From Candidatus Scalindua sp. (GTDB lineage Bacteria > Planctomycetota > Brocadiia > Brocadiales > Scalinduaceae), in NCBI GenBank assembly GCA_021777035.1, contig JAIQZR010000127.1:1-35668 (forward strand): a DNA stretch of 35,668 nucleotides, read 5' to 3'. The notes under the pieces were generated by a model. It saw nothing but the letters and a program-made list of their open reading frames with translations. It made no database searches and was not told where the DNA came from. Within the stretch, counting starts at the first letter, position 1, and each line of letters begins with the position of its first letter. Shown piece after piece: positions 24,669-32,509 of the stretch. The position numbers and the translations under genes are program-made.

Positions 24669-25088
24669 TTATGCAAACAGGCAAGAAAACATAAAAAGTG
24701 GTACAAGTATCAATATCATTGCAAAGATAATTAACTCAGTTCTTTGGATTTTTTTAGCCCGTAGATCTAAAAATTTCAAACTGAGAGCTAATAAAAGAAT
24801 TGAACCGGGCAACACGAACAATTCCCATGTCAAGTTCATTAGATTCAACAGCGCAACTTCTAAAAATTTTACAAATAAAATAATAATTATTACTTCAGCC
24901 AAAGTGTTTTTCAAATGAGCAAGGCTAGGTATATTTATCCATTTAAGCGTTCCTGATTTGTCGCCATCTGAATGTTTAGAAATAAACAGACCGTAAACAC
25001 CGTAGGCAAAGATCAATAATACTAAAGCGATTAAAAAAGTATCTAAAGATTTTATTAAATACGACGCTGTAACGTCTGCTTCTTTCAA
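24669..25088 (-). CDS. UPF0114 (YqhA-like) membrane protein
   Basis: A 139-aa protein with four predicted membrane segments (about 14-34, 60-80, 85-102 and 118-136). LDTFLIALVLLIFAYGVYGL followed by a W.NI.SL..LK..L segment is the UPF0114 pattern. The function of this family is not established. The start is a TTG with a weak ribosome site. The last segment (IIFAMILILVPLFMFS) is nearly identical in protein and DNA to the anchor of the cytochrome at 23602, so the C-terminus may have been replaced by duplication. Somewhat shorter than typical family members. Confidence 0.65.
   Translation of the reverse strand: MKEADVTASYLIKSLDTFLIALVLLIFAYGVYGLFISKHSDGDKSGTLKWINIPSLAHLKNTLAEVIIIILFVKFLEVALLNLMNLTWELFVLPGSILLLALSLKFLDLRAKKIQRTELIIFAMILILVPLFMFSCLFA
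24685..24728. repeat. 44-bp direct repeat, copy 2 (membrane-anchor coding)
   Basis: 42 of 44 bases match 24071-24114; here it encodes the last transmembrane segment of the UPF0114 protein. Confidence 0.8.
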
Positions 25089-25214
25089 TAGGATCAGAGA
25101 TTATTTATAAAGAAGCTTTAACACAAATATAAGTTCATTTGTTCCTATTTTCATCAGCAAAAATAAGATTAAATATAACATAACCTATGGCTATATCTTT
25201 ATAACATTTTCATG

Positions 25215-26060
25215 TTAATCTGTATATTCTTTATCCAATCTATCGACATCATCTTGACTCAATCTCCAACCTATTGCCCCAAAATTTTCTTTCAGGTGGC
25301 CGGTTTTTGATGATTTCGTTACGGCAACAATCCCCTTTTTCGAAATCAGCCAATTTAAGGCAATTTGCGCCTGGGTTTTACTGTATTTTTCGGCTAATTC
25401 ATCCAGGAGTTTAAAGCCTGGCTGTGCAAGCGCACCTTTGGCCAGGGGTCTCCATGCAATAACGAGAATATTATTTTTCTGACAATAGGGAATTATCTGA
25501 GACTCCATGTCATAGGTAGCCTTACTGCTATTTCTGACAAGCAGGTTGTATTCAATCTGGTTAGCGACAATTCTGTTTTTCGTATATCTCTGTGCTTCTT
25601 TTATCTGTTCAACAGAAAAATTACTCACACCGATAAAACGAATGAGTTTTAGTTCAATCAAATGATCCATAGCCCGCATGGTTTCCCGGATTGGAATCTC
25701 CGGATTAGGCGAATGAATCAGATACAAATCCAGGTAATCGGTCTTTAACCTTTTTAAACTCATCCTGGCAGATTCAATAAGATCACTATATTTCAGGTGT
25801 TCAGGAGAAACTTTCGAAATAATAAATACGCAGCTTCGATCAAAACCCTGAATCGCCTCACCAACCAATTCCTCTGCATGACCTTTTGCATATGATTCTG
25901 CGGTATCAATAAGAGTTATTCCCAATTGGATTGCAGTTTTTATTGCAGAAATATACTCTTTATCCTGGGTGGTATCTGCTTCAACATCTCCTCCTAAACG
26001 CCACGTACCAAGACCTATTGCAGGAATTTTAATTTGATCTGTTAATTTTTTGAATTCCAT
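25215..26060 (-). CDS. Aldo/keto reductase
   Basis: A 281-aa cytoplasmic NADPH-dependent oxidoreductase of the aldo/keto reductase superfamily. The catalytic tetrad is complete: Asp52, Tyr57 (DTAESYAKG), Lys83 (IISKVSP) and His116 (YLIHSPN). The barrel motifs IPAIGLGTWRLGG, GVSNFSVEQI and the C-terminal ALNWLISK..IVAV.KSS are present. The ATG at 26060 is preferred for GAGGT just upstream and because the family starts near this point; the frame is open to 26099. Substrate unknown. It lies immediately after a small cysteine-rich fragment and before the UPF0114 gene on the same strand. Confidence 0.92.
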   Translation of the reverse strand: MEFKKLTDQIKIPAIGLGTWRLGGDVEADTTQDKEYISAIKTAIQLGITLIDTAESYAKGHAEELVGEAIQGFDRSCVFIISKVSPEHLKYSDLIESARMSLKRLKTDYLDLYLIHSPNPEIPIRETMRAMDHLIELKLIRFIGVSNFSVEQIKEAQRYTKNRIVANQIEYNLLVRNSSKATYDMESQIIPYCQKNNILVIAWRPLAKGALAQPGFKLLDELAEKYSKTQAQIALNWLISKKGIVAVTKSSKTGHLKENFGAIGWRLSQDDVDRLDKEYTD

Positions 26061-26095
26061 GTAACCTCGCATTAAGATCGTGAGCGGAGTATTTT

Positions 26096-26248
26096 TCAAT
26101 TACATTCTTCCATTTCGCAAATGTAATAACCATCCTCCTTAATAGCTCTTTCAGCATCCTCTAACGCTTCTTCTATGTGACAGAAGCTGCATTCTTTCGT
26201 TGTGAGTGGTTGACCCGCCACACTGCTCTTGGTAACAATCGGTTTATA
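26096..26248 (-). pseudogene. Fragment with CXXCH motif
   Basis: An open frame of 50 codons reads …GQPLTTKECSFCHIEEALED and ends EDGYYICEMEECN. The CSFCH could be a haem site, or with the later CEMEEC a four-cysteine metal site. The frame is closed upstream where the REP pair begins, and no ATG or ribosome site is seen (a GTG is possible), so it is probably the tail of a disrupted gene. It stops inside the upstream part of the aldo/keto reductase frame. Confidence 0.35.
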
Positions 26249-26276
26249 AGTTTAAGCCTTTGGCATAAATACGCCG

Positions 26277-26352
26277 GTAGGAGCCAACTCCCGTTGGCGA
26301 TCGAATTATTACATTTGAACGCTTACGATCGCCGTCGGGAGACGGCTCCTAC
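26277..26352. repeat. Complete REP pair (BIME)
   Basis: Forward GTAGGAGCCAACTCCCGTTG continuing GCGATCG at 26277-26303 and, in opposite orientation at 26329-26352, GTAGGAGCCGTCTCCCGACG continuing GCGA. Each is a GTAG head plus a 6-bp stem with a TCCC loop (GCCAAC/GTTGGC; GCCGTC/GACGGC); the two units also pair with each other. Confidence 0.8.
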
Positions 26353-26376
26353 CAAAACATTGAAATCCCTATGCAT

Positions 26377-27792
26377 TCAATTATAACGATCTTCGTATGT
26401 AGACTTTAATACTTTCGTTTCTTCTTCAGAAAGCCCCTTCATCCACAAGTGTTCTTCCCGTTCCAGTAATTTCTCAATTTTTTTTTCGTATTTTGCCTTC
26501 ATCTCATCACTCTTTTTGGCAGCGACCTTAATTACGGCAGGTAGAAACTTCATATAATAGTGCTTTGCCACCTCGTACATACCATGCCAGTGAGTATAAT
26601 CAGGACCCATCATACTTGCTCCATGTCGTGCTCTTCTGCCTTCATGGTGCCACAATTCCCAGAAAATCCATTGTACTTCATGTGCAAAAGGGGTATTTGG
26701 ATTTAATACTCCATCCTCAGCCAGAGCATCCATCATTGCCTGAGCCGGCTTCGCAAATTTTTCGTTGTAGAGAACCACAAGACTATCGAATTGTTGGTAA
26801 AAATTGTCGACATGGGTATTATTATGGCAATTCCTACACACACCCTTCATTTTTTCACGCCGTTCCTGCCATGTCACAATTTTAACAACACGTTTTGAAA
26901 CAATTTCTGCAACTAACTTTTCACCCTGTAAGTTTTTTTCTGTCACCAGAACCTCTTCGCCAATCTCAGGTAATTTCCGAGTATCAGGATAATTTTCCTT
27001 AAATCCATCTTCATAAATTACCATATTTATCTTTGTGCTGACTACTGGCCGAAGTGTCCAGCTAATTCGTTCACCAACATCGTGGTTACTGGCATTATGC
27101 TCTCCTTCAGATGTCATATAGCTGCTGATATGGCAGGTAGTACACATCGGAGCTGCGGAGTAATCCTTTCCCTGCACCCAACTACCTTCTTTATCCAGTG
27201 CCATGTGATCAATATTGGCGGTATACGCAATTCCATGCTTTGACTCTCTGTAAATTTCCATTTGTGGATGATCAGGGCCCATGTGACACTTTCCGCAATT
27301 CTCAGGTGCTCTCGAAAGTTTTGCCTCAAATGAATGCCTCGAATGACATGCGTGGCACGAACCTTTTGAACCATCCGGATTTAACCGGCCTATTCCGCTG
27401 TTTGGCCATGTATCAGGGTCAATTATCGGTCTTCCTCCTTCCCTCACTATTTCACCCACATCATCACGCTTAAACTTTATTATACTTCCGTGACATTGCA
27501 AACAGCCGTTCACCGTATCTGCATTATTGCCTGGAAGACCAATAACCTTCTCAGCAAGCACGTTATCAAGACTATCAAAGATTTCACCGGCTTTTGCATG
27601 GTGACTTCTTGAAAACTCTTTATACTCATTTTCATGACAATTTGAGCAGTCTTTGGGGGTAACTAATGTAGAAACCAAAGCTCCCATATGTTGCCAGGCG
27701 TCTATCTCTCCCTCGTTAGCCTTGTGACAATCCACACACCCTATACCTTTTTGAGCATGGCGTGAACACTCCGCCATAAAAGCCGCTGCCAA
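26377..27792 (-). pseudogene. HAO-like multihaem cytochrome, 5'-truncated
   Basis: Homologous to octahaem hydroxylamine-oxidoreductase (HAO) family proteins, which in anammox bacteria oxidise or reduce hydroxylamine, hydrazine or NO in the anammoxosome. The 471-codon frame holds seven CXXCH sites at residues 19, 49, 97, 146, 166, 217 and 319 (CVDCH, CSNCH, CLQCH, CHACH, CGKCH, CTTCH, CRNCH) and the conserved C-terminal MMGPDYTHWHGMYEVAKHYY region. The first haem site and the signal peptide are missing: the frame only opens at a TTG (27792; first ATG 27777) inside DNA that codes for the ClC channel in another phase, and is closed by TAA upstream. Homology to HAO begins at about RHAQKGIGC (27760). 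Without a signal peptide it could not be exported for haem attachment, so I call it a truncated relic, unless the join is an assembly error. Confidence 0.85.
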
Positions 27793-28558
27793 TGCAAACA
27801 GGAGTTAGCACTAGTTTTGCAAAAACCAGAAAAAGCAACAGTGAAACAGAAAATGATTTACCGTTTAAAATGTCTTCAATGGTTACATAACCGGTACCAA
27901 AGATTTGTGGTAAAAAAAATCCAGCGATACCGACTGCAAGACCGGCAATGGGTGCATTGAAGCTGGCGGCAATACCCGCTGCCACACCCGCAGCAACAAG
28001 CGAACGCACACGTTCATCAGAAAAACGTATTAATTGCCCGAACATTGAGCCCAGTGTAGCTCCAATTTGCACAGAAGGATCTCCATGGCCGACTGACGCT
28101 CCGGAGCCGATTGACAAGGCAGAGGCAACTGTTTTAACCGGCATTTTCCGGTACTCCAACCGTCCTCCATTTAATGCCGCTGCTTCCATGACACCTGCTA
28201 TTCCGGGATATCGTTCTTTGCCTATAATAAATTGTGCGATTAATCCCACACTGACACCGCCAAGAACAGGTAGAAGAATGACTATCCAATTTTGATGCAA
28301 GAGATCAACAGGGATGTTAATTCCGCCAAATACCGTTCTAAATGGCAGACTGAACATCTGTTTAAAAAGCCATACTCCTGTTGCGCTGGCAACACCCAAG
28401 AGTACCGCTATACTTGCAAGTATGACTGGCTCTGTGAATGGTTGATGGTAGAGATGATGTTTGATTTTCCGTGAGAAAAAGTGCTTTAAAGATGATACTA
28501 TTTTCTTCCTGGCAATCTCTATACGATCATCAGTACTTTTATTATCAGTAATTTTCAT
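27716..28558 (-). pseudogene. ClC-type chloride channel/antiporter, 3'-truncated
   Basis: The 280-codon frame begins as a normal ClC protein: cytoplasmic N-terminus, helices from ILASIAVLLGVASATGVW, and GSGASVGHGDPSVQIGATLG, the selectivity region usually written GREGP. The residue at the gating-glutamate position appears to be Gly (GHGDP). It continues to SGFYGGVFTP, the GXFXP motif, then abruptly becomes CSKRYRVCGLSQG, which is the HAO gene read in the wrong phase. Family members continue for 100 or more residues with the remaining helices. The gene is thus cut at about 27758 and fused to the HAO remnant. The upstream end (ATG 28558) looks intact. Confidence 0.85.
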
Positions 28559-28610
28559 TATAAAAACCGGAAAGACCAGACAAGAGTTGTCTCTTTATTA
28601 TTAAAACATA

Positions 28611-28630
28611 ATCTCCCATCTGATTGGAGA
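28611..28630 (-). terminator. Weak terminator after the antiporter gene
   Basis: On the minus strand TCTCCAAT-CAG-ATGGGAGA forms an 8-bp stem with one mismatch, followed by TTATGTTTT, 40 bases after the antiporter stop and before the ClC start. Confidence 0.3.
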
Positions 28631-28669
28631 AAACATATATAATTTTTAGCGAAGGACACCTTTTGAACT

Positions 28670-31600
28670 TTACTTGAGAGGAACATTCACTAATTCTGTT
28701 TTTTTCGGATCAGTACAAATACTTTCGTTGTTGGTATTGTTTTTTTGAAGCAAAAGCATCTTCATAACAAAAGGACATATCGTTGAGGTTAATACGATCG
28801 ACATAATAATAGAAGAAAAGACCGTATCGTTAAATATCCCAACATCACTACCTATGCCAGCTAAAATCAGAGTTCCCTCAAGTTTCATCGCCATTCCAAA
28901 ACCGATAAGAAGACGATTTGTACCTTTCTCAATAGGACAGATACCGCAAAACAGCTTTCCCAAAATAGCTGCACCTGTAATATTAAGACCCAGAAGTATA
29001 GCATTCAGATTTAAAAAACTTTGTAAATCTACCTGTGCCCCTACTCTTAGAAAAAGTATCGGTACGAGAAGCGCGTAAAATGGCCTGATAAATGATTCAA
29101 CGTTACGGTGTTCGTCTTCGTCATTGTTTCTCAGCTTTACATTGCGCAGAAACAAACCGGCAATAAATGCCCCTATTACCGTATGGAGCCCGATTGATCC
29201 GAACATAAATGCCATTAAAAGAGACAAAATTACAATGATAGGTATGTTCAGCCCCTCTGTTAACCTGTTTGTCAGAAAATTACCAAATCTCTCACCGTAC
29301 TTAAATATAATTATTACAGCAGTTATCAGCAAAAAAAATGCGACGCCAAAGCTGACTGATATACCGATCAGGGAAACACCGCCTTTAACAACAATCCCAC
29401 TAACTATACCAAAGCCTAATATTACAATAATTTCAGTGAGAATCGTTGCGCCAACTATCACTCTTCCCTCTATAGTATCCATTATCTTTAACTCATTCAA
29501 GATTGCAAATAACAACCCGGTACTTGTACTGCAAAGAACAATCGCTAAAAGTACCTTTGAGCCGGTAGAGCTATCGGGGAGAAGGAAATGGCTTACGATA
29601 AGTCCCAGTCCGGCAGGAACAACCATACCACCTAAACACACAAGAACAGAAGACGGGCCTACACGAAATATTGCCCTTAGATCTGTGTGAAGGCCGGCTG
29701 TTAAAAGAAGTACCAATGTTCCAAAGTAAGATAACATCTTCAGAAAAGGCATTGCCTTGAGAAAATCAAAATAATCGGAACCGGTAAGAAGATAAATATT
29801 TCCCAGAATCATTCCCAGTATCAATTTTCCCACAACTCCGGGAAACCCCAGCGCCTTCGCTATCCATCCACCTAATTTTGCTGCGATAAGGGCTATAACA
29901 ACCGCAAGAATGATACTTTGGGTTGGATCTGTATGCCAGATTTGCCATGTAGATTCCACCCCATCATCTTCTGTTTCTGAAGGGTAATCCTCAATAACCT
30001 CCATTTCAGGAAGTTCCGGAAGAGAAGAAGAGATACCCTCGTCTTCTCTATTTTGAGGTTGTATGTCCTCTTTATCTTGAACTAATGACTCTTTTTCAGG
30101 GGGAGAGTGCGTAGAGGGCATTGCTGCAGAAGTGGTAGGACGAGTTTCCTTTTCTTTAATGTTCGAAAGCAAATCCTTATCTGAAACATTCCCTTGTTTA
30201 TCTTCACTGACAAGAGACGTCTCGCCTGAAATTTCATTACCATCGAGACCAAACTCAGAAAGTGTTTTATTCTCATGAACGGTTACAGGAAAAGATTCTG
30301 ACAAGTGAGAAGAGATATCCTCCTCTTCTATATCCTGAGATTTATTCTCTTCGGTGTTTATCAAGTGGCTAATTGACGATCTCTCTTCTTCCGGAGAAGA
30401 CGGTTTTTCCTCATCAAATGAATTCTCCTGCTGTTTGTTATCTGCAATCGGTGCATGATCCCCCCCTTCTTCCTCAATTGAGAGCACCTTTTCATTGGGA
30501 GCAAGATTGGAAGGCGTTATCTGGGATGTGGTAGAGGATGCCTCCTTCTCAGCAACAAGCTTTTCATCATCCTCATTAACAGATGGATCCTCCTGGATGT
30601 TTTTCTCATCTACAGTATCAGAAGAAGGAGTTTTGTCCTCAACAATATCTTCCGGAGAATGTCTATCATCTAATGTCGTTAACGACACTCCACTTTGCTC
30701 TACAGGTAGCACTTGTATCTCAGAAGTTGTTATTTCTCTAGTCGGTTCTTGCGAATCTGTTTCCTCATCGGAGACAATTGCATGCTGCTCACCAAAATTC
30801 ATAGACGTTTGCCGCCCCTCTTCTTCTTCTTGAGCCAATGACTCCCTTTCGTCAAAAGAATGAGCGGGGGCTTCTGCTCTAGATGAGGCAGGAGAGGCAT
30901 CCTTCTCAGCAACAATCTTTTCATCATCCTCATTAACAGATGGATCCTCCTGGATGTTTTTCTCATCTACAGTATCAGAAGAAGGAGTTTTGTCCTCAAC
31001 AATATCTTCCGGAGAAGGTCTATCATCTAATGTCGTTAACGATACTCCACTTTGCTCTACAGGTAGCACTTGTATCTCAGAAGTTGTTATTTCTCTAGTC
31101 AGTTCTTGCGAATCTGTTTCCTCATCGGAGACAATTGCATGCTGCTCACCAAAATTCTTAGACGTTTGCCGCCCCTCTTCTTCTTGAGCCAATGACTCTC
31201 TTTCGTCAAAAAAATGAGCGGGAGTTTCTGTTCTAGATGAGGCAGAAGGAGTTTCCTTCTCTTTAACGTCCGAAAGCGTATTATCGGTAACAATCCCTTG
31301 TTTATTTTCACTGCCAGGAGACGTCTCACCTGAAATTTCATTATCATCAAGACCAAACTCAGAAAGTGTTTTATTCTCATGGACGGTTACAGGAAAAGAT
31401 TCTGATAAGTGAGAAGAGATATCCTCCTCTTCTCTATCACGAGATTCATTCTCCTCGGTGTTTGTCAGGTGGTTAATTGACGATCTCTCTTCTTCCGGAG
31501 AAGATGACTTTTCCTCATCAAATGAATTCACCTGCTGCTTGTTATCTGCAACAGATGCCTGATCTCCTCTTTCTTCCTCAATTGAGGACATCTCTTCATT

Positions 31601-31951
31601 GGGAGCAAGATTGAGAGGTGTTATCGGGGCTGCGGCAGAAGAGGTCTCCTTCTCCGCAACGAATTCTTCATCATCCTCATTAACAGAGGGATCTTCCTGA
31701 AGATTTTTCTCATCTACAGTATCAGAAGAAAGAGTTTTGTCCTCAACAATATCCGGATAAGGTCTATCATCTAATATCGTTAACGATACTCCACTTTGCT
31801 CTACAGGAAAAGCCTGTATCTTTTCTTTATTATTGACAGGTACCTGTTCCAAATCCTTCGCCATTGAAACATTTTGTGCTTTTACCTGGGATATCCCATA
31901 AAAGCAGAACAAGAATATTAAGAGTATAGTAAATATCTGTTTCAACTTCAT
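28670..31951 (-). CDS. CPA2/KefB-like cation:proton antiporter with acidic repeat domain
   Basis: A protein of about 1093 aa with an unusual layout: signal peptide (IFTILLIFLFCFYGISQVKAQ), then about 650 residues of low-complexity Asp/Glu/Ser-rich sequence, then a 12-13 helix monovalent cation:proton antiporter domain (about the last 400 residues) of the CPA2 type (LGFPGVVGKLILGMILGNIY; GLHTVIGAFIAGLFLRN; FYALLVPILFLRVGAQVDL). At the position of the conserved carboxylate pair (usually DD or ND in GA..(D/N)D) it has GATILTEIIVILG, Thr-Glu. No C-terminal RCK/TrkA domain is present. Because the signal peptide precedes it, the acidic domain should lie outside the cytoplasm. I choose the ATG at 31951, which opens at the signal peptide; the frame is open to 32041. 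It is divergent from a TetR regulator. Transported ion unknown. Confidence 0.85.
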   Translation of the reverse strand: MKLKQIFTILLIFLFCFYGISQVKAQNVSMAKDLEQVPVNNKEKIQAFPVEQSGVSLTILDDRPYPDIVEDKTLSSDTVDEKNLQEDPSVNEDDEEFVAEKETSSAAAPITPLNLAPNEEMSSIEEERGDQASVADNKQQVNSFDEEKSSSPEEERSSINHLTNTEENESRDREEEDISSHLSESFPVTVHENKTLSEFGLDDNEISGETSPGSENKQGIVTDNTLSDVKEKETPSASSRTETPAHFFDERESLAQEEEGRQTSKNFGEQHAIVSDEETDSQELTREITTSEIQVLPVEQSGVSLTTLDDRPSPEDIVEDKTPSSDTVDEKNIQEDPSVNEDDEKIVAEKDASPASSRAEAPAHSFDERESLAQEEEEGRQTSMNFGEQHAIVSDEETDSQEPTREITTSEIQVLPVEQSGVSLTTLDDRHSPEDIVEDKTPSSDTVDEKNIQEDPSVNEDDEKLVAEKEASSTTSQITPSNLAPNEKVLSIEEEGGDHAPIADNKQQENSFDEEKPSSPEEERSSISHLINTEENKSQDIEEEDISSHLSESFPVTVHENKTLSEFGLDGNEISGETSLVSEDKQGNVSDKDLLSNIKEKETRPTTSAAMPSTHSPPEKESLVQDKEDIQPQNREDEGISSSLPELPEMEVIEDYPSETEDDGVESTWQIWHTDPTQSIILAVVIALIAAKLGGWIAKALGFPGVVGKLILGMILGNIYLLTGSDYFDFLKAMPFLKMLSYFGTLVLLLTAGLHTDLRAIFRVGPSSVLVCLGGMVVPAGLGLIVSHFLLPDSSTGSKVLLAIVLCSTSTGLLFAILNELKIMDTIEGRVIVGATILTEIIVILGFGIVSGIVVKGGVSLIGISVSFGVAFFLLITAVIIIFKYGERFGNFLTNRLTEGLNIPIIVILSLLMAFMFGSIGLHTVIGAFIAGLFLRNVKLRNNDEDEHRNVESFIRPFYALLVPILFLRVGAQVDLQSFLNLNAILLGLNITGAAILGKLFCGICPIEKGTNRLLIGFGMAMKLEGTLILAGIGSDVGIFNDTVFSSIIMSIVLTSTICPFVMKMLLLQKNNTNNESICTDPKKTELVNVPLK
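30251..31830 (-). repeat. Nested in-frame repeats in the antiporter acidic domain
   Basis: A unit of 357 bases (119 codons), for example at 30604 and 30961, is nearly identical between copies (SDTVDEKNIQEDPSVNEDDE; LPVEQSGVSLTTLDDRPSPE). A third partial copy lies at 31708. A larger unit recurs 1104 bases (368 codons) apart, e.g. HENKTLSEFGLD at about 30271 and 31375. All spacings are multiples of three, so copy number can change without breaking the frame. Confidence 0.85.
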
Positions 31952-32090
31952 TTTATCGTATGCTTGAATATGAAATAATCTAATTACTTCATATGTGTTT
32001 TTGAACTTTTTTGTAGCTGTCGGCAATTCCGCCAACCGCAAACGATTATACTAACGTTTACAGAATTCTTCAAGAAAAGGAAAAGTAATA

Positions 32091-32319
32091 TCAAAAAGAA
32101 GACGTGCCGATAGCAATCACGATTAGGCCAGCAGCGGATCCTTTAATTGTCAGTTCCGAGTTACTGATAAAGGTCGCAATAACCGCTCCAATAATTGCGT
32201 TATGCCCACAATAGCCGGGTATCCGCAAGCCATAGCAAACCCCAGCAAACCCCAGCAATCCCCAGGCATAATGGAAGCGCTATCAAGAAGACCAGGAATC
32301 CGGAAATAGTGTCTTTCAG
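32091..32319 (-). pseudogene. SulP-type anion transporter, N-terminal remnant
   Basis: Three frames in succession spell a SulP (SLC26-like) start: [20 protein letters not shown], then in another phase [12 protein letters not shown], then [20 protein letters not shown] followed by [12 protein letters not shown], then a stop. The first break coincides with a 10-base unit present three times (32234-32263); removing two units restores [14 protein letters not shown] exactly. The second break is repaired by one extra A. The remaining ten or so helices are missing. It lies 50 bases upstream of the antiporter frame on the same strand. Confidence 0.7.
32234..32263. repeat. Decamer tandem repeat inside the SulP remnant
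   Basis: AGCAAACCCC, AGCAAACCCC, AGCAATCCCC in tandem; the 20-base expansion is the probable cause of the first frameshift. Confidence 0.8.
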
Positions 32320-32362
32320 ACAACAGACTAAGTATACTATTGCCTACTTATCTGTCAAGACA

Positions 32363-32382
32363 AAGTAAATGATCGTTTACTT
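32363..32382. promoter_or_regulatory. Palindromic operator candidate for the TetR regulator
   Basis: AAGTAAATGATCGTTTACTT is a palindrome with a single mismatched pair, 128 bases before the tetR start in the divergent region. The half-site CGTTTAC recurs at about 32055 beside the antiporter start (AAACG…CGTTTAC). TetR-family proteins commonly bind such 18-20 bp palindromes and repress themselves and a divergent transporter. Confidence 0.5.
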
Positions 32383-32509
32383 ATCTATGATGGTTTATAT
32401 AATACAACAACACAGATCATTAAGAAGTTGTTCCTTTAAAAAAGAATTTGATTATTCAAGCCAGTGGTTAAGAAATGCAGAAACATTTATTTAGAAAAGG
32501 AGGCGCTGT

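Noticed and set aside
29124..31380. Open frames opposite and out of phase with the antiporter gene, including Ser-rich frames at 30495 and 30954
   Set aside because: They are by-products of the in-frame repeats; the minus-strand frame has the signal peptide and transmembrane domain.
30251..31830. Regular repeats considered as a CRISPR array
   Set aside because: Repeat units are 357 and 1104 bases, in-frame and coding, not 25-40 base repeats with unique spacers; no cas genes are present.
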